Origin: Candidatus Thorarchaeota archaeon
GTDB taxonomy: Archaea > Asgardarchaeota > Thorarchaeia > Thorarchaeales > Thorarchaeaceae
Direction of reading: 5' to 3'
Length of the DNA stretch: 9,118 nucleotides
NCBI GenBank assembly: GCA_016840965.1
Contig: JAEORI010000266.1
Coordinates: forward strand, 1-9,118
The stretch's first letter is position 1. Each line of letters opens with the position of its first letter. The notes below the pieces were generated by a model. It searched no databases, had not been told where the DNA came from, and saw only the letters and a program-made list of their open reading frames with translations. Both the position numbers and the translations under genes were made by a program. Shown here one piece after another: positions 1 to 7,800 of this stretch.

Positions 1-321
1 AATCGCGCCTATGATGACTAGTATGCCACCAAGATCGCTTGCAAAAAGAACCATTAGTATTCCAATGATTAGGACTACAATGAATTTGTTTGTCTTTCCA
101 AAATCGAGTGCTTTGATTTTGAGGAATCCACTATTCACTAAAGCGATAAGTGAGAACAAAATTGCGAGGATGCCAACTACAAGTCCACCAAGGACGCCTC
201 CCAAAACGTTCACAAAGCTGAATGTGGTTCCACCTGGAATTAACCATAGAATACCTTGGATAATCCCAACCAATGCACCAATGAGAACCAGTAAGTCTCC
301 GATTTTTTTCAAATCTGCCAT
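1..321 (-). CDS. small multi-spanning membrane protein, partial (C-terminus outside window)
   Basis: I do not recognise a named family. The frame is open from an ATG at 321-319 to the left edge without a stop, giving 107 visible residues. After a short polar N-terminus (MADLKKIGD) it is almost entirely hydrophobic and glycine-rich: helix 1 about residues 10-28, helix 2 about 40-62 (with GG..GG.V.G small-residue packing motifs), a cytoplasm-like basic loop at 63-79 (F.KIKALDFGKTNK), helix 3 about 80-94, and the start of helix 4 from about 97. A four-helix bundle of roughly 115-140 residues is inferred. The start is supported by a GAAGGAG Shine-Dalgarno site at 340-334 and a TATA-like box further upstream. 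It is divergent from the DNA methyltransferase gene and nothing ties it functionally to that gene. Small hypothetical four-helix proteins of this kind are common in archaea. That it is a real membrane protein is clear from the sequence; its function is unknown. Confidence 0.8.
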   Translation of the reverse strand, partial: MADLKKIGDLLVLIGALVGIIQGILWLIPGGTTFSFVNVLGGVLGGLVVGILAILFSLIALVNSGFLKIKALDFGKTNKFIVVLIIGILMVLFASDLGGILVIIGAI

Positions 322-333
322 TTTAGATTATCT

Positions 334-340
334 CTCCTTC
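334..340 (-). promoter_or_regulatory. Shine-Dalgarno site for the small membrane protein
   Basis: Read on the minus strand the site is GAAGGAG, a strong match to the anti-SD of 16S rRNA. Twelve bases separate it from the ATG at 321, which is slightly long but usable. It decides the start codon for this gene, because no other ATG in frame has such a site. Confidence 0.6.
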
Positions 341-365
341 TATTACATACCCTTCAGCAGGGTTG

Positions 366-375
366 TATATTTTAA
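366..375 (-). promoter_or_regulatory. TATA-like box for the small membrane protein
   Basis: On the minus strand this reads TTAAAATATA, close to the archaeal TATA consensus. Transcription starting about 25 bases downstream (near 343-347) would give a leader of roughly 25 bases that just includes the SD site at 334-340. That geometry is consistent, but the start of transcription is inferred, and AT-rich intergenic DNA yields such matches by chance. Confidence 0.35.
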
Positions 376-385
376 TAGTTACAAG

Positions 386-392
386 TATTTAA
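386..392 (+). promoter_or_regulatory. possible TATA element for the methyltransferase gene
   Basis: The sequence TATTTAA lies about 70 bases before the ATG at 460. A start about 25 bases downstream would fall near 412-418 and leave a leader of some 45 bases. An alternative is the overlapping AT-rich stretch at 366-376. The same 138-bp region must hold promoters for both divergent genes. The hexamer GTTACA occurs twice here (378-383 and 402-407, 24 bp apart) and could be a regulator site, but this is weak. Confidence 0.22.
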
Positions 393-459
393 CCTATAAG
401 GGTTACAGTTATTTTCTTAATGCCACTATTGTTGGATAGTGATATGGCGGTCATATGAC

Positions 460-1800
460 ATGGACTTGTCAACATTAAACAACACACTTGACCAATCTGC
501 TCAGAAGGAGGGGTGTGATTTGATTGAGATTGAGGGAGACATCAATCCATCTCTTGATATTCCAAATCAGAGCAAGATTCTAATCATCAGTAATGACCAA
601 TCATATCTGACCCATGGAATCCATAAGTTTCCTGCAAAGTTTTTTCCTGAACTCCCACGGTATTTGATTCGAAAATATTCTAACACAGGTGATGTCGTTT
701 TAGACCCGATGTGCGGAAGTGGGACGGTTGTTCTTGAATCAGTGTTGAACAATCGGATTGCTATTGGAATTGATATCGATCCTATAGCTCGTCTTGTTAC
801 AAAGGTGAAGACAACACCCATTAATCCAAAATCCCTAAATATTGCTACAAGAGCATTAACTGAGCAGATAAAAGTCCTACACGATAGATTGGATTACAAT
901 CCTTCAATACCAGAGTTTCACTATAGGGATAGCTGGTTTCGTTCATTTGTCTTAAGTGAGCTTGCAACCATCAAAGACAGCATTGAAACACTCTTTTTGA
1001 AAAACATGCACGATTCAGAGTGGCAAAACATCCGCGACTTTTTCCATGTAGTCCTCTCATCAATTATTCGAGATGTATCAAATGCAGATCCTCATTGTAC
1101 GAGAACTGTCCTTAGGAAAAAAGTAGTCAAAAAAATCTCTCCTGGTGACACATTTGATAAGTTCACTGAAATGCTATTCCGTCAATGCACATCGATATCT
1201 GATTTTTCTAAAATCTCAAAGACTCTCGATATCAATGAGGTTCATCTACCTATAGCAAATGCTATCCAAACAAACCTAGAGGATGATTCCATAGACCTCG
1301 CAGTAACTTCTCCTCCCTACATTAATGCTGTAGATTATCCCAGAACGCATCAGTTGGAAATGTATTGGCTGGGACTTCTTGAAGACGGACCACTATCACA
1401 TGTAAAAAGGGAGTATATTGGTACTGAAACAGTCTACAAAGATGAGTATAGTACTCTAAAGACCTCAGGATATGAAACATTGGACCCAATACTCGAAAGG
1501 ATATTCAATGTAGATCCAAGAAGGTCTTTCATTGTATACAAGTTCTTCAAAGACATGGAACAGCAACTTTCAGAGATGTTCAGGATTTTAAAACCTGAAG
1601 CCCGGTATTGCATTGCAATTGGAAACAATCTCATCCGTGGCGTAGAAGTACAATCCAACAAAATACTTTCAGATATTGCTACTTCTGCCATAGGATTTGA
1701 GCTAGAACGAACTTTCTTTTCGAAATTGATCCGTCATTTCATCCGAATCCCTCGTCCTGAGCGCATGATTGGTGAATGGATATTAATACTAAAGAAATGA
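460..1800 (+). CDS. site-specific DNA methyltransferase, probable N4-cytosine type, alpha-like motif order
   Basis: Transfers a methyl group from S-adenosylmethionine to an exocyclic amino group in DNA. Residues are numbered from the ATG at 460. Motif X is HGIHKFPAKF (52-61), the PAKF form common in amino-methyltransferases of this class. The AdoMet-binding motif I is DPMCGSGT (82-89), followed by the acidic strand end GIDIDP (103-108). The catalytic motif IV is TSPPYINAVDY (283-293). Serine rather than Asp/Asn before PPY is typical of N4-cytosine enzymes, so m4C is favoured over m6A (inference). About 175 residues separate motif I from IV and probably include target recognition, giving the order X-I-TRD-IV. 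The end (RILKP, CIAIGNN, GEWILIL) completes the Rossmann-like fold. The 446-residue length is normal and the frame is intact. The start was chosen as ATG 460, with GGCGG 9 bases before it; a GTG at 439 would add seven residues. No restriction endonuclease is adjacent, so it looks solitary. The recognition site cannot be read from the sequence. Confidence 0.88.
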   Translation: MDLSTLNNTLDQSAQKEGCDLIEIEGDINPSLDIPNQSKILIISNDQSYLTHGIHKFPAKFFPELPRYLIRKYSNTGDVVLDPMCGSGTVVLESVLNNRIAIGIDIDPIARLVTKVKTTPINPKSLNIATRALTEQIKVLHDRLDYNPSIPEFHYRDSWFRSFVLSELATIKDSIETLFLKNMHDSEWQNIRDFFHVVLSSIIRDVSNADPHCTRTVLRKKVVKKISPGDTFDKFTEMLFRQCTSISDFSKISKTLDINEVHLPIANAIQTNLEDDSIDLAVTSPPYINAVDYPRTHQLEMYWLGLLEDGPLSHVKREYIGTETVYKDEYSTLKTSGYETLDPILERIFNVDPRRSFIVYKFFKDMEQQLSEMFRILKPEARYCIAIGNNLIRGVEVQSNKILSDIATSAIGFELERTFFSKLIRHFIRIPRPERMIGEWILILKK

Positions 1801-1840
1801 CCATGACTCCTTAGGGATTCTACTCCTGCAGTGACTCCTG

Positions 1841-1846
1841 TTTTTT
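1841..1846 (+). terminator. oligo-T terminator candidate downstream of the methyltransferase
   Basis: Six consecutive T residues lie 40 bases after the methyltransferase stop codon. Archaeal RNA polymerase commonly terminates at such T runs without a hairpin, and no convincing stem precedes it. It overlaps the last codon positions of the convergent giant gene (stop at 1847-1845), so the two transcripts would overlap by only a few bases. Confidence 0.35.
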
Positions 1847-4800
1847 ACCTATGTTTTAAGTCTTCATCAATGCTATTCAATAGATCATCAATTAGTGCAC
1901 TGGGAAGGTTTTTAGCTTGTTTCACAATTGAATTAATTTCTTCCTCAGGTAATCCACGTTTCTCAAGTTCCATGCGAAGTTCCTCGACTTGAAAATCACT
2001 GAGTCTGTCCTCGAACTCAACCTCCTCAATTGGCTCTTTGTGTTCTTGATCTTCAATTGTCTTAAGAAATTCCTCAACTTTATCCTTTGGAACTGTTTGA
2101 GCTTGTTTTATTATTGACTTGATCTCTTTTTCAGGTACTCCCTTCCCTTCCAACTCCTTCCTCAAATCTTGGAGTTCCTCTTTTGAGAGCTTCTCGACTT
2201 TCATGACTTTCTTCTTCTTAGGTTCCTCCTCAGGTTCTTTGAAGAATTCAAGTGCAAGTTCCCTTGGAAGGCTTCTTGCTTGTTCAATGATTGACTCAAT
2301 CTCACGATCACTAGCTTTTCGTTTGACCAATTCCGTTCGAAGATTTTCGATCTCCTCTTCAGAAAGATACTCGATTTCTTTCTCTAATGCTTCCACTTTT
2401 TGTTTAGGTTGAAAGCTCTGGAGAAGCAAGTCGACCACATCTTTTGGAAGTTCACGCGCCTGTGCAATGAATGACTCAATCTCATGCTTCGGAATACCAC
2501 GTTTTTTGAGTTCCTCAGTCATTTCTTCTAACTCAAACTCTCTCATCCTATTTTCGAAGTCGATTCCTTCCTCTTCTTCCTCAGAAATCTCGGCTTCTTC
2601 TTCTATTTCCTCATATACTTCTGGTTTCGGTGCTGGTGGTGCAAATCCACCAATTCTCCTTCTTCGCTCGGCCACAACCTCTTCAATAACCTGTTCAATG
2701 GGCTTGTTCTGGACACCTGCAACTCTTATGACCTCCTGATTAATCACTTCTCTAACAAAGCTTGTCTGTTGACTCATCTTCATCTTTGATATTTCAGATT
2801 TGAAATCATTAACTTCCAGTTGTGTCATCCCAGTCAAGATTGAGAGATCTATGATTAACTCATCAATTTCAGGTACTTCTATAATGACGGGCTCTATAGG
2901 CATTTGAGAAGCCTTTCTTCTTACTCCAATCGGTCCACAGAGTTCATTAAATAACTCTGCAACAATTGTATTCCTGGCTTGAACACCTTTAGCTGGTTTT
3001 GGTACTTTCCCTCTTTGTACTTGCCGAATCTGACCACTTATTATCCTTACTAACTTTGGCACTCTTAGAATGCGCACCCACACAAGAGAACCAAGAATTA
3101 GGATGATAATAAGAGCTCCACCATAAGTGATTGCGTTCACCCTCAAAATATCTTCCTCAGATGGACTTACAGATATTGAGAGGGATACCTGCTTTGAATC
3201 ATAGTATGTCTTGTTGAAATGAATTGTTATATCTGCGACTCCTGATATTACAGATGCCGTGACTCTGAATTGATAGTATCCAGGGCGAACTGTATCAGGA
3301 CCAATGTATTCAACAGTAGCATACCTTGATCCTTCAGGTCCATATTGAATTTCTATTGTCGCGTCAGTAATGCCCTCACCAGCGTGTCCTAGCCACGCGT
3401 CTGAATAATAAACCCAGAAGGTTGTGTTCAATCCCCAATTAAGTGATATCACTGATGGTCCTACAATCTCAAGATCAGTTTGGATTCTGATAATGGTTAC
3501 TTCAAAGACAAGTAATGCTGCTGTATGATTCTCAAGCATGAATCTTATCTGAAATGTAACTCTGTCGAGCAGATTCCAGTAAAGTGTGTTGAATATAAAG
3601 GAGTAATTTCCGTTTCCATGATTTGTCAGGTTTAAAGGCTCTTCGAAGACTCCCGGTCCTGTATAGACCGAATTGTTGAATGAAGCCCCAGGAATTCCTC
3701 TACCACTATTTGTGTCGTTGTACAATAGGGTGACTGTAAGAATATCTCCATAGGGGATTTGCAGATTTGTCCATGTGCCACCCATTTGATAAAGTTCTGG
3801 GAGGAGGATTGCAATCTCCGTCGGGACTGGAGCAATGTGGATTCTAATCGGTATCTCTGCATCCTCATAGTTTGCCTTACGAAATTCAATTGTGATGGTA
3901 TATGTTCCCGGTCTGAGTTTTGCTGAGTTAATTGGAATGCCATAAACTCCTCCACCTAGATAGACAGCACTACCATATCCACCGGCCCATGAGAACTCAG
4001 AGAAGTCCGCCTGTATGCCCTGTGCGTGAAAGTTGTCGTAATAGGTGACATTAACTAGACCTGTCCATCCCCAGACAAATTCAGGAGCGCCTGGTGATAC
4101 AATAGATGCCTCCAGATTTCTCACAAATATCGTTGTTGAGTTGTCTGCTCGCTCATAATCATCATCTGGTGGGCTTGCTGAGATAATGAATGTATGAAGC
4201 GCTGCAATTCCTTCGCTAGTATTGAAGTCGTAGTAATAATACCCTGGACCGCCTATCAAGACTCCATTTACAAGAGTTCCATTTGCGGCAAGTTCTGGTG
4301 AGGTCCAGGTAACAACCAAACCGTTCAATCCTGTGGAGAATGGATAGGACGCATTAAGGGCTGGCGCAAGGACGTAGACTCCAATTCTGACAATCTCTGA
4401 CCAATAGAAAGAGGTGTACTCATAGGTCGCAGTGGTATTGTCGAGCCATACCACCATCTGAATCTTTGAAATTGCCATTATCAAAGTTGCTGATGAATCA
4501 CCGTAGTTTTCTTTTGATCCATCTATCCAAATTTCATAACTACCAAAACCAGCTGCTGATGTAGGTATTGAAAGAAGGTAATAACCAGGTCTACTTGGTA
4601 TCTCAACCAGTGTAAGATTGCTATCATAGTCCCATCTTGCCGTAAGATCTGCCTCAGTAACAAGAGTGCCATAGAGAGTGTCTTCTAAATAGACAGTTAC
4701 TTGCGCAATTTCTCCATTGGGAACTGTAAAGACATAACTTACTTCAGGGATAATCTCCATTGGTCTTGGCAAAAGTCTGAAGACAAGCTGATATGATGCA

Positions 4801-7800
4801 TCAATGTAGTTTGGTGCAATCCCCTCAATCAAAACAATGATTGTGTCTGATATTGTACCTAAGCTAGTATCAAGAATCGCTGAGTAGTTGCCAGGTATGC
4901 CTGAGGGTAGAAATAAATCAGATCCACCAACCCAGTCATAGGTAATAGTCGCTACTGGAACTGTCTGATTCCTAAGAGTATCATTGATCGCTGCAAATAT
5001 TGTTAGAGGTTCACCCCAATATATCTCACTGCTACCTCTTGGTCCACTCCAAGTGACTATCAACTCTGAGGGGACTGCAAGGAGGTTGATTTCCACATTC
5101 AGTAAAGTAGTTGAATAATGTAACATATTCGCTCGTACAGTCAGAGTTTCAGAGCCAAAATTCAGGTTCCCTGTTTGAAGTGTTACAATATAGCTACCGT
5201 TTCCTAGATCTATATATGACGAAGAGTCTCCCCAAGTAAGGATTAGAACTGCTCCTGGAAGAGGACTGTCATTGGCATCGTAATCTACGAGGTATATCAT
5301 GACAGATGTTGCATACCCTGCGTAGTTTGTAGGTGCAACAACAGCAGATAGTCCTGCAACTCTGTTCCTTAACCCAAACACTACAGATGTCTGAGCTATT
5401 TGATAGGGTGAATGATTGATTGTAACGGTTACAGATTGTAGACCGACAAGCAACGAATCCATCATGCTCAATGTAATATTATATTGTCCTCCGCCCAGTG
5501 CTTGAACTGACCAAGATGATGGTTCTGGACCTGTTGTTCCATACCTCACAGAAATCTGTCCTTCAGCACCATTAATCGGTATTCCATGGTCAGTATCTGT
5601 AAATTGAATCAAGAAGAAAATGTCCTCATAAAATGCTACTACTGAGGGTGATGGCAAATTGCTCGAAACAGATGCTTGAATTGTGCGAACGCTTCCTTTC
5701 ACTCCTGATACAATAATATTGCTATAGTAGGGACTTACTACTGCGCTCCACTGTACTTCTATATCAAAGGTAAAGATTCCAAGGCTTCCCAACGATGAAG
5801 TGCTAACGAGAATTCTATATTTTCCTGAATCTACACCAGTTCCCATCAGCACCCAATAATCGACTCCCTCAGTCAGACCAGGCACCTCAATGCAATCAAG
5901 AACAATGGTTGCGCCTTCTATTGGTAGACCTGTTCTCTGATCTGTGTATAACAGGCTAATGTTCATGGTGTCTCCAAATGGTGTTTCCTCAACTTGACTC
6001 AGCTCAATAGTCCCAATCCTACCTGTTGTGCTGACAAAGACAGAGGTTGTATCGTCTTTATAGTATGGTGCACCAGAAGTCCAATCAATCTCAATTGTTA
6101 GGTTCCAATTACTCACTAGGTTTGCATTGATCACTGTGGAGTTGATTTGGAGCCTATATATTGAACCAATTGGTTGAATGACATATTCGCCATATGTAAG
6201 AAGTGTGAGTCCACTGTATACTTTAATTTCTGCGAATGATACGATTACTCTTTGACCTGTTGACATATCTACGAAAGCAAAATCTAATGATACATTGTCC
6301 AAGTACCAAGTTTTGCTTGGTGGAAATATTATCTCAACGTTTGTTGGCCTCTCTGTAACTGAAAAAATAATGTTCTTTTGCGCGTCACGGTAATATGGAG
6401 GACCTGCGGACCAGTCTGCAATAACCAGCAATGCGTAGGTTCCTGTACTATCAAAAACTGTTGTGTCAACTGAAATTGTGTATCGACCTGCACTCACTTC
6501 AATAATTATGTAGTCCACTGAAGACTGAAGAAGCTCTAATCCGAAATACAGGGAAATTGTACTGCCAGTGATTCCTGATGATGTTAATACATCTCTGAAC
6601 AAAATCGTGAAGTTTGCATAATCCTGATAGTGTGTCTGCGATGGAGCTGAAATTAATACAAGATTGGTATCTCTCTCACGCATTTGGAACGACACAAAAA
6701 CATCGTCCCAATCATAGAATGGTACTGCATATTCAGAGCTGAAATTCAACCATAGATAATAAACCCGTCCTAGTTCAAGCGCTTGGTTATAAGTTTCAAC
6801 TGTGAGAAGGTAGTTCTGCAGTGAGGGTCGCCATGAGCAGGTAAACAGCCAGTTAGTTCCATTCAGAATCTCTAATTTAGTCATGACTCCAGTACCATTT
6901 CCTACCGGGTTAAGCGAATCAAGATCCTGATAATGTAGAACAATACTAAATGATGCACTATATGGAACAGACCCAACTGGCTCAGCGGTCAACAATGTGT
7001 CTCGAAATCTGACTTCAAGGCTCTTTGTCGCATTTCTGGATTGATAGTAAAATAGTCCAGATGACGCCTCTATTCTTAATAAAAAGAGTCCCGGTTGGCT
7101 GAAGTACGAGGTATTCAGTTCGATTTGATACTCTCCAGAACCTAGATACATAATGTGAACGTAGCTAGAAGGAATTTCTGTTAGGCCATTATATATCTCA
7201 ATGATGGTTCCTAAGACAGTTCTTGATTCTGAACCTGCAATGTCAATATATGTAACACTAAAGGTAGCATTGTTACCATACGGTGTTGCAGGAGGAGTTG
7301 GATAAGTTAGAATTGTTTGTCGTTCTATGAGCGTTATTTCTATGACTCGTCCAGTGACATTAGAATAGAATGGCAGTCCACTCCATGTAAGACCTAGTAT
7401 CAATTGTCTCTGACCCAATGGGGCACCTAATTGACTTGTGTTGAATGAGACTGTATATAATCCGTTTAGTGCACTGTATGTCATCGTGAAATCTGGCACG
7501 TTCAGTGACATCGTCATCGCTATGGCATTATATGCGATAGGGCTGGAGGTACCTCCCGTGGTGTCTTCATATGTAAATGAGAATGTAGCATTCTCACCGA
7601 AGGGAATACTAGTGGGGGGTATGACTGAGAGTATTGCTGTTCTCGGGAGTACTCTTACGGAGATTAAATCCGCTCTGTTGGTATAAAACGGATAGATCCC
7701 TGAAGACCAGTTTATGAAAACTCTCATAGAAAAGATACCTGTTCCACCAAGTATTGAATTATTGAATCCAATAGAATATTCGCCTGGTCTTCCACTACTA

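Noticed and set aside
11..439. Plus-strand open frame of 142 codons at the left end
   Set aside because: It is antisense to the small membrane protein gene on the minus strand, which has a clear SD site, a TATA-like box and helix-forming composition. The plus-strand translation is a Pro/Thr-rich mixture with no recognisable fold.
322..1844. A restriction endonuclease partner for the methyltransferase
   Set aside because: The neighbours are a small membrane protein and a surface protein. No further open frame of adequate size or nuclease motif exists in the flanking DNA shown.
1863..2558. Assignment of the tail repeats to SAP, LEM or HeH DNA-binding domains
   Set aside because: Only the ELxKRGLP-like first helix and turn resemble them. 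The second helix with QA+xLP and the acidic third helix do not match, and a membrane-anchored tail gives no support for DNA binding.
2119..2739. Plus-strand open frames opposite the cytoplasmic tail
   Set aside because: Their Ser/Phe-rich translations are mirror images of the Glu/Lys-rich helical repeats on the minus strand. They carry no independent coding signal.
3632..3955. Minus-strand open frame of 107 codons in another frame inside the giant gene
   Set aside because: It lies wholly within Ig-like units 16-17 of the intact long frame, and its Gln/Ser/Arg-rich translation looks random.
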